Below, piece after piece: positions 20,708 through 36,525 of a stretch of 64,000 nt of DNA; position 1 is the first letter of the stretch, and every line of letters begins with the position of its first letter. The translations under genes and the position numbers were made by a program. The notes under the pieces were generated by a model that was not told the origin of the DNA, searched no databases, and saw only the letters and a list, made by a program, of their open reading frames with translations. This DNA comes from Lenzites betulinus. Taxonomy: Eukaryota; Basidiomycota; Agaricomycetes; Polyporales; Polyporaceae. The stretch covers positions 868,001 through 932,000 of the forward strand of contig JABYQU010000003.1 in NCBI GenBank assembly GCA_022264855.1. Reading direction: 5' to 3'.

Positions 20708-23700
20708 TCACAGCTTGGAGTTTCCGCGTTGCTCGAGCCAGTGCGTGAGCTCGCCGGTGGCACGCTGGCGAGACCGTGAGACAACGCGCTATAGATCTAG
20801 ACGAAAACTGTGAGCGTACCTTGACCCATGCTGCGCGTGAGCCAATGGTATCGAGAGTCTGCTTCAGGGACATGTCGAACTTCGATGTGTCTTTGGTCTA
20901 GAGAACCTCTAGTTAGCACCAATCCCATGCCTATCGTATGCTGTAGTGGCGTACCTTGAAGAACGCTGCCGTCTCCTCGCGGTCCTTCTCGGATGACAGC
21001 CCACTGAAGGATAACTAGACAACAAGAGTCATCAGTCCCCCCGACTCATAACTCGCATTGCCTCCACATTGGCACGTACCTCGATCCAGCGGCTGAGGAT
21101 GACGAAGTTCCCAGCATAACGTTTCTCGAACTACACGCACAGTCAACACCACACTTCATCGCCCACGATCCAGCGACGCTCACCGCAGCGAAGTTCTCCT
21201 TGAACTTAGTCGCAAGGAAGCGGCGCGTGACGGGGTTGCGCATGAGGCCGCCGGCGTAGTAGAACGTGTCCTGGTCGCGCGTCTCGGTCATGATGAACGT
21301 GAACGTGCTCTCGGCGAGGTTGAGGTCCTTGGTCGCGCCCATCGCGCGCATGGCGGACAGGCCCTGCGAGGGCGTCTTTGCCTTGGTCGCGATGCGCTTG
21401 AGAACCTCCCATTCTGGCTGGCCGCCCTCTTGAACCGCCTGGGAGGTGGGTGAACGGTGAGCGGTGTTAGTTGTAGGTTGGTGCGGAGTGACGTACCATT
21501 CTGAAGGTGATGTTGGTGAGGTCGCTCGGGATCTTGGAGTCGTCCCCTGTCTTCACTAAGTGGGCGAAGCGGCTTTTCAGCTCCTCCAGCACCCTGTTAA
21601 ATTACTGAGTCAACCACCGAGCAGCCTTGTATACAGGCGACCGGGCACCCACCAGGAATCGCCAGCTTCTGCAGCCTGCTCAATCGCGGTTGTGCGTAGC
21701 TGCACATCATCGTAGGAGTCAGACTTGCCGTACTCGAACCCGAGGCGCTTCACGATCGGCACGAAGAGCTCCTAGGGAAAATGTCAACAGTGTAAACAAT
21801 GCGAATGTTACCCCACGAACCCTGCGGACGACGTTCAAGCGGTCAACAACCTCGGGGTTCTCCCACCACGTGGACACGATAGTGGAGAGATTAGTGGCGA
21901 TTGCATCCCAGACCAGGTCTGCAGTGTGTTGTGAGTGGAGTGGTAGGGTGACGACGGATTGGATGCTTACGCTCTTTCTCGTTCTTGAGGGCGCTGATCA
22001 ATTCCAGCGTACCGCTGACAGTCGCATAGCCCGCCCTCGATAGTGCCAACGCGTCGCAGACAATGCCGATACGATCAGACAGGGTGAAGGGAGAATTCGG
22101 GGCCGCTGCTTGCTGGCCGAGCTTCGCAAGCCTCTCAGGGGAGTAGTGGACCGCGTCTGGAAGAGAGTGAACATCCAGGTGGAGGAAAAGAAAGTAGTGG
22201 GATCGTACAAAACCCAGTTGTGTCCGCGTTGAGCTTGAACGGCTTGCTGGTGTCGAGAGGAATGAACTTCTCGCGTTCGTCCAGGAGGAGATCTTTGTTC
22301 AGCGTGGTCTTGCCCTCGGCGTCAGCGGTGAGTAGGTTCAGAGGACAAGTCCTAGGGAAGTCTGATTGGCACGCAATTTCGTCATAACACATAAGTGGGA
22401 CCGACCAAAGTGTCTCATTGTCTTTGGGATCCGCGGGGCCAGTCTCCAAGAACCTATCTTGGCGGACATGGATGCCGCCCTCCTTCTCGGTGACGGTGAT
22501 GACGGGGTAGCCCATCTGGAAAACGTCAGAGAAACGCGTGGGACGGCCTGCATCGTTGTCCGCCTACCTTCTTAACCCAGTTATCCATCATCTTAGGAAT
22601 ATCAAGGTCTACAACCAATCTCAGGGGACTATAGGTTTAGAGAGGAGTAGGGACAGACCAGTAGCGGCCTGAATTCCCTCCCACAGATTCTTCGTGACAC
22701 TGTTCTTGTACATGTGCTTCTTGAGGTAGATCGATACTCCCTTCAAGAAGCGCTCCTCGCCGACATAGCTTGCCAACATGCGGAGCACTGTGGGTGTTGT
22801 GAACTTCAGTGTTTCACGAGCTTGAACGCAATCATGGACAAACCAGAAGCGGCCTTGGCGTATGATAAGTGATCAAATATCTGTTTGGAGGGTGAGTGCC
22901 GAAAAGAACAGTATTTTCGCGCAACTAGCCTGGTTGATCATGTTAGCATCTGGGCAGTCAACCTCAACGGGGTGCGACGAGAGTTTGGCGTCCAAAGCGC
23001 GTGCGCGGTAGAAGTTGGCACCGAGGAACTCGGAGTCGAGCTTCCACTCGGGATACACCCTGATGCGCAACGGATGAGTTACTGCGCTTCGGAATTACGA
23101 AACGCGGTCTCACTTGTCTAGAAAGTAAAATGACTTCTCAGAGCTGATAACACGTAGACGGTGTGAATGCCTTACCCAAGATGATTTTCTCTCCCATCTA
23201 CAACACAGTCAGCCAAGGAACGCCCGTAACCTTAAGATAGAGCTCACGAGTGTCGCAAAACCTGTAAATACAGATGAGCGTGCGTGGAGATACACATATC
23301 GGTCCCGCCCTCACCTTCGTTCAAGTACAGGTTGTCCCACCACTCCATGGTCGTGATATTACCAAACCTTCGCAGACATTTCAGCGGGAAGCTTCGAAGG
23401 TGGAACGCGTCAGACTGACCACATGTGCGCAACTTCATGGCTCTGAGTGGCCGCTACGTTCTGCTTGTATTTGATATCAGACGAGTTAGGGTCCAGTAGG
23501 AAGGCTTGTGTGCGCCCAGTGATCAGGCCCTATGGATGCGGTCAAGATGCGATTTCATGAGTACGTTTCTGCGTGCACGTACCCAATTTTCCATGGCACC
23601 TGCGAAGAGAGGGTGAACAATCTGACAAAATTTGGGGCTCAAGTACTACTCACCCGAATCGAAGTCGCTGGCCTTTGACGCCGTCCAGGCATGGATTGGT

Positions 23701-25150
23701 CAACTGTTTCGAGTGAAAACGATCTTTAACTTACCACCAGAGTGTCCAACTTGGGCAAGGGGTACTCGATATCGAACACCTCTTCGTACAGCGGAAGCAC
23801 GATACGCTTGATGTCGAGCGCATACTGAGCCTGGTCGATGACGTCCGCGGTAGCTATCCACATCGACGGTAAACCTCCGGAAAAGACAACGGTACAAATC
23901 GAACTGACCGTAAATGCGCAACGGCCGGACTTTACCGCTGAGAGGGCTCTTGTACGAGCTCTCGAGGTACGCGAACGGACCATTGGCATAAGCCACCAAG
24001 TACGTCGAAACCTACCACGACCGATCCCCCCTCTTCAGCCCAAACAGTCACACATAACACCAAAAACAGCGCTACCCACCGGCGGCGTCGTCTCGAACTG
24101 CGTGATCTTCCACGCGCCGGGGTCCGGGAGCGCCGCGAGCTTCTGCGCGATCCACGGCTCCGCGACGGGGCTCCCGGGCGTGCAGACCTCCTCCGAGATC
24201 GCGGGCATGTTGCTCAGGTTGACCGAGTCTGCGCGCGAGACGAGCGTGACCGCGAACGTCGCCTTCAGCAGCGGCTCGTCCCACGACGGGAACGCGCGCC
24301 TCGCTGCCGTGGGCTACAAACCGAATGCGTGGAGACGGTCAGTTTGTATTTTTGTGGAGGCGAGGGCGCGGCCTACCTCGAACTGGGTGAGCGCATACCG
24401 CAGCTCGCCGTCCTTGCCGCCGGTAGAAAGGTAGTACCCGAGCATGTCCCCAGTGATCACGCCCTTGAAGGGCACAGAGAGCCGTGCGCTCGTCCCCGCG
24501 GCGAGCGCGCTGGGGAAGGTGTACGTGACGCGCTCGTTCGTCGTGTCGAACGCGTGCGCGGACGGCGTCTCGGCGCGCTCGAGGGCGCTGCCGCTCTTGA
24601 GGGCGGCCTCGCCGAGCTCGAGGTTAGCGGTGTTCAGGACGACGGTGTTCGTTTCGGTGTTTACGTGCAGGCTGTGCGTGCGGGGCGTTAGCGTTGCTGT
24701 GCGTGGCCATGTACGGCGGATCAATGTTTGGGATGCGGGGGCGGCTTACTCGATGTGGACTATGCCCTCGAACGTGGAGTTCTCGAGGTCCGTCCAGACG
24801 GTGAGGTCATAGTGCGTGGGCTTCACGTCCGTGGGCAGGCGGTAGTCCTGCTGTGCGGGCGCCGGTGCGCTGGCAGGCATGATGGCGGCGGGGTACGCGG
24901 ACGCGGTGGAGCAACTGCGAGCAGGGAGGAGCGGGGCGGGGTTGCGCTGCTGCTGCCTTTTCTTAGAAGCCTGAGGACGGGCCTGTGCCTGGGAAACTCG
25001 GACGCTGTTAGTGGCAGATGGGAGCGCTGTGGTGTGGTACGCTGAGGCGCTGGGCACTGGACTCGGAGAACAGGCTGGGTGCAGGTTAGTATGGCGGGGA
25101 AGGGATGGTGGGGGTCTGGGGCGAAGGAGGAGACGAGCAGAGGACCGCAT
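20708..25150 (-). CDS. M1-family aminopeptidase (puromycin-sensitive/APE2 type)
   Basis: Zinc aminopeptidase that trims N-terminal residues from peptides. Twenty-seven exons: 25150-24750, 24671-24377, 24313-24080, 24011-23909, 23853-23735, 23672-23654, 23599-23583, 23529-23420, 23367-23315, 23261-23248, 23197-23176, 23117-23114, 23059-22930, 22880-22844, 22787-22659, 22608-22568, 22515-22406, 22351-22209, 22156-21971, 21918-21821, 21771-21653, 21593-21497, 21438-21184, 21130-21080, 21014-20955, 20897-20820, 20764-20708; 993 residues. The substrate motif GAMENW is on a 17-base exon; zinc ligands are in HEVAHMW and the later NEGFAT (HEXXH-X18-E). The C-terminal helical ERAP1-like domain is complete. 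From ATG 25150 a 90-residue, Arg/Ser/Pro-rich, acid-free extension looks like a mitochondrial presequence; an internal ATG at 24880 (MPASAPAPAQQDYRLP) would give a 903-residue cytosolic form. Intron 13 starts with GC. Confidence 0.93.
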
Positions 25151-25782
25151 GGGGGAGATCGGATGCGGACCGTCGATGGACAGATAAGTCCTGGAGCAAT
25201 TGTAGGCGTTTGTGGACTCCCGCCGCGTCACGCTCCAGCGACGCGATATTCACCCAACAAGCGCTCAATTGTAACGCAAACAAGTCCGAATCAAATAGAT
25301 CGTCGGCCCTGAATACATGCGCAGGACATGCTAGTGCTCACAGCACTGCTCAGGCCCGCAGTACGCGATATGTGGGCTTCTCGAGCTAATGATCAGACAT
25401 CGTGGTCCTCGTGTACGTACATCATCCGCATTATGCCGGTCAAGCACTATTCGTCCTGACGATACGGAAGCTACGGAGTTCAAACTCTCGGAACGCGAAG
25501 GGGGGCAAACTGTCCATTACTTATGTCACAGACGACATTAGATTGACTTCGATCGTAGGCAAGCTGTATCACAAACACATGGGCGGAAATTTCGAAAAAA
25601 TGGGTACAACGAAGATAGGGTCGGACGGATATTCATGTGATAAACAACACCGGGCGGGTGACTGACGACGAGCAGTGGCGGAGGTCGGGAGAATGAAGGA
25701 GGAGATGCATATGTGTGGAGGGAGCCCGGATCGGAACATGGGACGATGCATATTGTCGAGCAGGCGCAGAGAAGACCATCCT
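25151..25782. other. Intergenic, aminopeptidase promoter
   Basis: Promoter of the minus-strand aminopeptidase and 3' flank of the minus-strand ubiquitin-ligase gene. No open reading frame with domain support and no RNA gene seen. Confidence 0.6.
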
Positions 25783-28700
25783 CTACTCTTGGCCGAAACC
25801 AACGGTTTCCCTGCACACGACCAGTCAACAATGGGACTTGACAACAAAAAGATAAAACTCACTCTACAGCCCACGTCAGCTTCTGCTCGAGCGTCTCGTA
25901 GTCCTTGTACGGCGGCAAGTCGATGCGGTTGAAGCACGTGTGACTCTTCGGCAGCTGGTTGGGGTCGCCCGACTTCTCGATCGTGAAGCGTCGCGGGCCG
26001 TCGGACCCCTGCAGGTCCTTGAAGCCGTTGACGGGGATACGCGACGTGCCCGTCGCGAACTGCAGCAGGCGCGACTTGCGCTCCGGCGGCCAGCTCCGCA
26101 CGCACTTCCAGAACCACTGCACGACCTCGTCGTTGACCTCGTACCCGCGGTAGTCGGTGTACTTCATCCAGTCATCGCTAGAGTATATTATCAGCACCAA
26201 CACTGACTTCGCAAGAGATGTAACACTTACACGTCGATCTCGGACATACCGCCGATGAGCAGCTCGAGCTCACGCTCGTCGAAGACATTGATCAGGTCCT
26301 GCGGGATGAGCTCGCTGAAGCCCGACATGAACGCGTCGAACTGCTCCTTGACACGCTTGGAGATACGGTACTCCACGATCGCGTTCACGTAGTCCTTCTT
26401 GTTCTCCTCCGTGACGACGACGTCCGCACCGCCGGGCTGGAGCTCGACCGTGACCATCTCGCCGAAGCGCTCCTCGGTGGTCGTGAACGTGTCCTCGATG
26501 ACATCAGTGATGTCGTTCTCACTGGATAACAGCATGTGCTTAGTTTGGCGAATCCGCTACTAGGGGAAGGGAGCACTTACAGCATCCAGGTGAGACCGCG
26601 GTGCAACTCCGCGTCGACGCTCTCCAAATCGGCCAGCGTCACCTTCTTGTGCAGGATCATCTTGTAGAAGGCGGTGACGAAGTACGCGTCCAAGAAGCGA
26701 CGGTGGAAGATACCGAGGCCCAGGCATCGGCCGATGAACTTGAAGTAGTTCAAGTGCTCGGGGTTGACACCCGACGCCGGGTTGATCTGGAGCGTGTAGT
26801 TGTCGTGCGCCGAGTACTCGAACAGACAGTAGAACGGGTTGAACATCTCGTGCGAGAGCAGGAAGAAGAACTCCCTGCGCGAGGCTCAGAGGATGATTCG
26901 CAAAACGTGCAGGCACCCGAACGTACCTGGAGAGACCTCCGTAATCGAGACCGTCCTCACCCTCGAACTTAATCATGAGACGCTTCTTGAGGTCATTCGG
27001 CGTCTGGCGCATGATCTCGGCGTAGCTGTCCTCAAAGATGTGGTTACGCCGGACCTTGATCTGGCAGTTCCCGGGCTGGTTGCGCATTGCGGGCTGGCTG
27101 CGGAAGTAGATGAGCTTCCGGCGGAAGTCACGCTTGTACTGCGGCACGTTGGAATCCAGCGTCGATGGCAACCGCGGGTCGTCCCACGTCGTCGTCTTCG
27201 TGTTGTGGTCCACAAAGTACACACGGGCGGTGGATGTGAGACGCATCTCCCATCCGGAGGGCAGAGGGCCCAGCTGTGAGATCGTCTGGGGCTGCAATGC
27301 CGCGTTCTGGCCGTTGGGGCCCATGACCCTGATAACGGTCTGGCGACGGGGGTCGACCCATGTTGTGGTGCGCGTGTTGTGGTCGACATAGTAAGGACGA
27401 CCCTGGAGGGTGTGACGCTCCTCCCATCCAGCTGGGAGAGGCCCAGGTCCTCCGGCAGCCGGAGGGGGCGGTTGCTCTTGGCCAGTCACAGAGCCAGAAC
27501 GCGCAACACCGTTGTTGGCCTCCAACATGTCGTCTGCGAGGATACGACGGTTATGCTGGTTGCGCGCAGCGTTCGTCTCACCATCCTGAGTGTGCGTGTT
27601 GACAGTCTGGCTGGCAGAAGGTCGATGCCAGGTAGTGGAACGGGTGTTGTGATCGACATAGTAAGTGCGACCGAGGGGGTCGATGCGACGTTCCCATCCG
27701 GTTGGCAGAGGCCCGTACTGGTCTTCGTGGGGATTGAAGTTGCGGGTCTGGGCGTTGTTGTTGGAGGCCGTCTGTGCGGTAGCACTGGCGTTTGTAGTCG
27801 TCGGCGTCTGGGCGGGGGCGGTGGTGGACGGAGTAGTGCTGGTGGTACTCAAGGGACGAGTTGGGGAGCCCGCCGCGGGCGGGGAGGGGTCAACTGGGGC
27901 AGCAGCTGGGGTGACATTGGGGACGGGCATGCTGACGTGGGCGTCCTGGACAGGGACGTTGGCAGCTGCACTGGAGCTGCGAGAGAGTGTACTGCCTGTG
28001 GCGAGATTGGTGCTGCTAGCGCTCGCAGACGGACCGGCAATCTGCAGATTGTTCAAACCTTCAGCGAGGGTACCAGACTGAGAGGGCCCGGGGTTGTTGA
28101 TGGGCTGGTTGACGTTGGTGGAAAGGTAGAGGATCAGCTTGCCGTGAACGACCAGGTTGTCGTTGGACTTTTTCAAGTCCAGCGTGAGCATTTCTAGGCA
28201 ACGAAGTGTCAGTTGAAACGTGTGGAGTCTCAAGATCCATGCGCAGCTCTCATTGAGAACAAGGGCGCCCGCTCGCTCTGCGGAGAGAGCATTGCCCAAA
28301 ACATGCGGCCCTAGTGTTCCAGATGCATGAAGTGGAATCTCTGATCGCGATGTTTATAGAGCATAAACGCCGTTCTGGCTGAGTAACCCGTGGGCTTCGT
28401 AATATTCGGGTGGGGAGAACCGCATGGGACGACGGAGGCTGCGCTGCACATGGATCTGGCTGGAAGAAAGAAAACGCACCATGGCCACCGAGCTCCAAGT
28501 CTATGACATCGCTAACTTTGACGTTGACGACACCGAGGAAACCCTGGTCGCGTTTCTTGAACTTGCGCTGGTCGAAGATCTGGACGGCGATGACAGAGTT
28601 GTCCTTGACGGTGCTGGGGTGCAGTCAGCACGGTGCTCGGGGAGAGAAAAGGATGTGCGCACATGTCGAAGCTCTCGTTCCAGTACGGGTTAAGCGTCTT

Positions 28701-28956
28701 CTTCATGACGCTGGTGGTGTGGGTCTGCTCCGCATCGACGGTGATAACAGCAAAGGGGTCGGGGAGACGGAAGACCTCGCGCTTGGAGAGGCCATCGGCA
28801 GCGACGACTAGAAGGCAGATAAGGACGGTGCTCGAAGGTGGGTGGGTACGGAGGAGTCCTACCTGTGATCCTGATGCGCTTCCTGGGAGGGAGTAAGACA
28901 TGCGGAATGGGGAGGCGAGGCGGGGGGACTTACGGAGCACCCGCGGCGGCCGACAT
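25783..28956 (-). CDS. RSP5: HECT E3 ubiquitin ligase, C2-WW3-HECT
   Basis: NEDD4-family ligase that ubiquitinates plasma-membrane permeases, endocytic and transcription factors. Nine exons: 28956-28934, 28882-28863, 28807-28663, 28613-28480, 28193-26927, 26874-26581, 26521-26231, 26177-25863, 25810-25783; 838 residues (yeast Rsp5 has 809). C2 domain at about 9-140 ([17 protein letters not shown] ... [16 protein letters not shown]), a Ser/Thr/Pro-rich linker, three WW domains ([60 protein letters not shown]), then HECT from about 490. The catalytic cysteine is C806 in [11 protein letters not shown]; the protein ends GFGQE as in yeast. The first two exons are only 23 and 20 bases; the start at 28956 was chosen because it gives a proper first C2 strand. 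The 286-base intron between C2 and linker is long for this genome. Confidence 0.96.
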
Positions 28957-30160
28957 GGGGGCGAGCGTTGTGGGGGTAGCACGACCGACGCCGAGGGAGG
29001 GACGGAGGCGGGAGGAGGAGGACGGAGGTGATGGTCGCTGCAAGACTGCACGAGCGAGAGGCCTTCTCTCCGCCCAGCCCCGGCGCTCGCCTCCGCCGGC
29101 GTCTACGGCACCAGCTTCGAGCCCACAGCCCCCGGCGCCCCGCCCGGTGCCCCTGCCGTCCCTGCCGTCCCCCGGCCTTCCCACCGCCGGGCCCTTTCCA
29201 CTTACTTACTCTCGAGCTGTCAAACAATACACTCGCCGGCTGCTATTCTTGGTGCGGCCCGACTCCGGCCAGGTTGCTCATCCCTAGCGCAGCCACCACT
29301 AGTACTGCTATCCTCAGTACACCCCGTTCTGAACATCCTCGCAATCGTCCGCGGCCATTGGTCACCGTAAGCCATGTGGTCCGTCTCCTCGTTTATGTGA
29401 TAAGTGCTGACGATGTGTACCGCAGTTTAGAAAGACACCGTCATTCGCCCGCGCTCGCGGTATCGTTTTGACATTCAGTTGAGGACTGTGCAGCTCGAGC
29501 GCAGCGTATGTGCCTTCGACCCGCAGTACTCGATTGCGGCTTACACGCAATTTCTTTACCTATGGCGAACTACCGGACGCAAACGCCTGCTCGCGTGCCC
29601 GGTACATCCGAAGACACGTTCATCGCATGCGCAGCCTTGTCAATTGACTCCCAAGATTATGGCGACTCAGTACTCAGTGCTCAGCGCTCAGGCCTGAGTC
29701 AGAGCGGGTGCACATTCTAAAGTTTGACTGCGCGACATATGATTATGCTTGACCGCGACACCACCGTTATTCTCGGTCATCATGTCGTCAGCCCTGACGC
29801 GGACGGCCGCGGGTTTACAAACTGGATAGCCCCGCCCATTTCGACGTTGATCGGTGCTCAAGATCCCACCGTCAGGAAAATTCCGGGCCTATCACTCTAG
29901 CATGGAATGCCGTCCCAAGATAACATGATGAGGGACTTCCGGCATCAAATTTGTCCATTGTCCACAGGAATGTCATTTACAAGAAAGTCACGGCACTGGT
30001 CGCGAGCACATCCGCGCTGGGTGGCTCCAACCCACTGATGTTCATACGAGAAAAAGAGACGTCTAGACATACACGTACATGAAATGGCTTACACCTACCT
30101 CTCTTCTATGGCATATAATATATAATACATTGCCTACACACAACGGGTGCCCACCCGGCC
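28957..30160. other. Intergenic, RSP5 promoter side
   Basis: 1.2 kb upstream of the RSP5 start and downstream of the minus-strand F-box gene. GC-rich and Pro/Ala-coding near 29000-29200, then ordinary composition. Short plus-strand frames exist but none has a domain. No RNA gene or repeat recognised. Confidence 0.55.
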
Positions 30161-31868
30161 CTAGCTCATCATGATCTCGGACTCATTGACGATGAGCTTC
30201 ACCCCACTGTTGACGATCTCCTGCATCGACCACGTCGTCGACTTCAGCTGCCCAACATTCCAAAACTCCATCCGGGACAGGCATCCGCCCGCCCCCGGCG
30301 AGCGACTGGTCAGCGCCGCGAGGAGCCCCGTCCAGAAGTTCGTCCCGGGCGTCGCGTCGAAGATCTCGAGCACCTCCAGGTGCGGGCACGCGGGCTGCGG
30401 CGCGCGGCACGCGAACTCCATCGCGAAGTCGTCGAGCGTCTGGCTGCTGAGCGTCATCATGCGCAGCGTGCGGAGCGCGGGCAGCGACTGCAGCATGTTC
30501 GCCCACCGCTCGCGCGAGGTCGCGAAGTCGTACGGGTGCCGCCGCGAGAAGCTCCCGCACACGACGAGCGTCTCGATGTGCGCGGTGTCGATCGGCCAGT
30601 CCCCGAAGAAGCGCGCGCCCGGGCGCGGGTCGAGCATGCTCGCGCGCACCTGCAGCGCGGGCGTGTGGAACTCGTCTTGCCCGCGGTAGGCGTGCAGCGT
30701 GAGCTCGTGGTGCGCCCAGACGAGCTGGAGCCGCTTCAGGCCCTTGAGGCACTCCATGGGGAGGACGTGGCCCGGGACGTAGGGGGGCATGATTTCGGAG
30801 AAGTTCTCGCCGAGGTCGAGGCTGGCGAAGATGGAGATGTTCGTCTCTTTGGGCAGGATGAGGCTGGGGAGAAATGTCGCGATGCCCACCGGGGGGAAGG
30901 TGTGGATCTCGAGCGTCTTGAGGTGCGAAAGCCTGACAGAGCGCGCGGACCATATCTCCTCCACGTTAAACGGGCCGTGGATGCGGAGCCGCTCGAGGGA
31001 CGGGCAGCGGTCGAGTAAATCGAGTAGAATTGCCGGGGGAGGGAGCAGGTCTTCGAGAGAGATGTTGGTCAACGCACACGGACCCAGCGGGAGGTAGGGC
31101 AGATTCATCCCCCGGAGCACCAGGGAGCGCAGCAGCGGAGCCCCGTCGAATACCATCGGAGGTTCTAACGATACATTCTGAGCAAGCCGTGAACCCCGCG
31201 GTGTCGGCAGCTTCTCGATCCACAGCTCCTCGAGTTGCGGGGTGGCTTTCATGAGCTTCTTCGCCACGACGTCGAGCGCGAGCGAGGGCGGAATGCACAC
31301 TTTGAGACTGCGGGTGCGGTGGATCTCCGCGGTGAGTGACCGCACGGTAGCCACTATAGGGAGCTGGTCGGTGGAGAGGGAGACGGTGAGGGGGAGTGCT
31401 TTGGAGCGGTCCAAAAACGTCCGGACGCCTTCGGGGTGCTTCAGGGCGATCCGGGTCCAGAGAACGGGTGCTTGGAGCGCGATATCGCGCCAGTGCCTGC
31501 AGACGTGCGTGATGGTTATAAGGTCCTTGTTTCCGGTCGAGCCTGCCTCGACGTAGGCGAAGGTCATGCTGAGCAGCTCCGGAGGGAGGTTGTTGACGGG
31601 GGCGACGAGGTTGTGGATAGTCTGGAGCTCCGCGATCTGTTCGTGGAGGTTCTTAATCGTGCTCCGCCGTATCCCAACCTCCCTTCGTACGACCTCCCGG
31701 ACATCCTCCTGCGGCAACAAGTTGTGGGCCAGGCTTGAGCGTAGGTTGACCGCACCGAGACTAGTTAGTCTCTGCGGATAAGTACTCGTTTAGCATGACC
31801 GTTGAGGTGCTCGGCTGCGAGCCCCTAAGAATGGAACGCGGGCTCACATCCTCGGGTTTTGTAGACAT
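30161..31868 (-). CDS. F-box protein (paralogue of 10081 gene)
   Basis: Probable SCF ubiquitin-ligase adaptor. The main exon, 31733-30161, is open but has no ATG before the F-box. I propose a short first exon 31868-31786 (MSTKPEDVSPRSILRG) joined across a 52-base intron that has a good CTAAC branch site; this keeps frame and gives 551 residues. A later ATG at 31796 (MLNDL after splicing) is the alternative start. The helical lead-in (VREVVRREVGIRRSTIKNL) is followed by the F-box (VNNLPPELLSMTFAYV ... THVCRHWRDIALQ) at about 75-120 and a leucine-rich remainder. Shared blocks with the plus-strand gene at 10081 show a duplication some 20 kb apart in opposite orientation. The donor GTACTT is weak, so the 5' end is the least certain part. 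Confidence 0.8.
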
Positions 31869-32269
31869 CCTAATCGCGCAAAACAGCACCAAAGTCTGTC
31901 ACTGGGCACTCAGACTCGTTCTGGCCAGCGTAGAGACTAGCAGCAGGCGGATAGCGGCGGTTACGAGCCAACTAAGACAGGGCGAACAAATGGCGAGCTC
32001 AAGTCTGACTCCGTCTTTCTCGGACTGCCGCGTAATTCACTTGGGCCCGAAATCATGTGCGCTCTGTATTCCCACGGTGTGGTATACCGAAGGATCATGG
32101 ACTTGAAGCTCTGGTCAATGTAGTTAGATCTAGGTCAGACACACGACATGCTCTCGGAGGTCCTCCTGGGCCAAAATAATATTATGTAGGCTATTTCATA
32201 GTAGTTGTGACGAGGATGGACTAGTCGCGCGGATATTGAGCCCACAGATAGCCACAGACCCAATCACTG
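31869..32269. other. Intergenic spacer
   Basis: Promoter of the minus-strand F-box gene and 3' flank of PEX6. AT-richer than its surroundings; nothing else recognised. Confidence 0.5.
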
Positions 32270-36337
<4,068 letters not shown>

Positions 36338-36525
36338 CGTGCGGGGTTGCCGGACAAGCGCCCGTCTTCCTCTCTTTTTCACGCTCGTCCATCGCCCGCG
36401 CTCGTGTTTCCCCTTGCCGCCCTCCGCTCTCTTGTGCGCGCCGGCTCTTGTCTCTAGCAGTCTCCGAGTGTGCTGCTGGGCTTTATATTGAATCACTCGC
36501 TGATTGAAGAGAGATCTTGTAAACG
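36338..36525. promoter_or_regulatory. Bidirectional promoter, PEX6/GAR1
   Basis: 188 bases between divergent ATGs; promoters must overlap or be shared. Confidence 0.6.

Noticed and set aside
28512..29051. Alternative RSP5 start ([13 protein letters not shown]...) read through two introns
   Set aside because: Splicing two short exons (28956-28934, 28882-28863) gives a canonical first C2 strand, whereas the read-through text does not.
30380..31018. 212-codon plus-strand frame opposite the third F-box gene
   Set aside because: Shadow of GC-biased coding sequence; no domain and no ATG logic.
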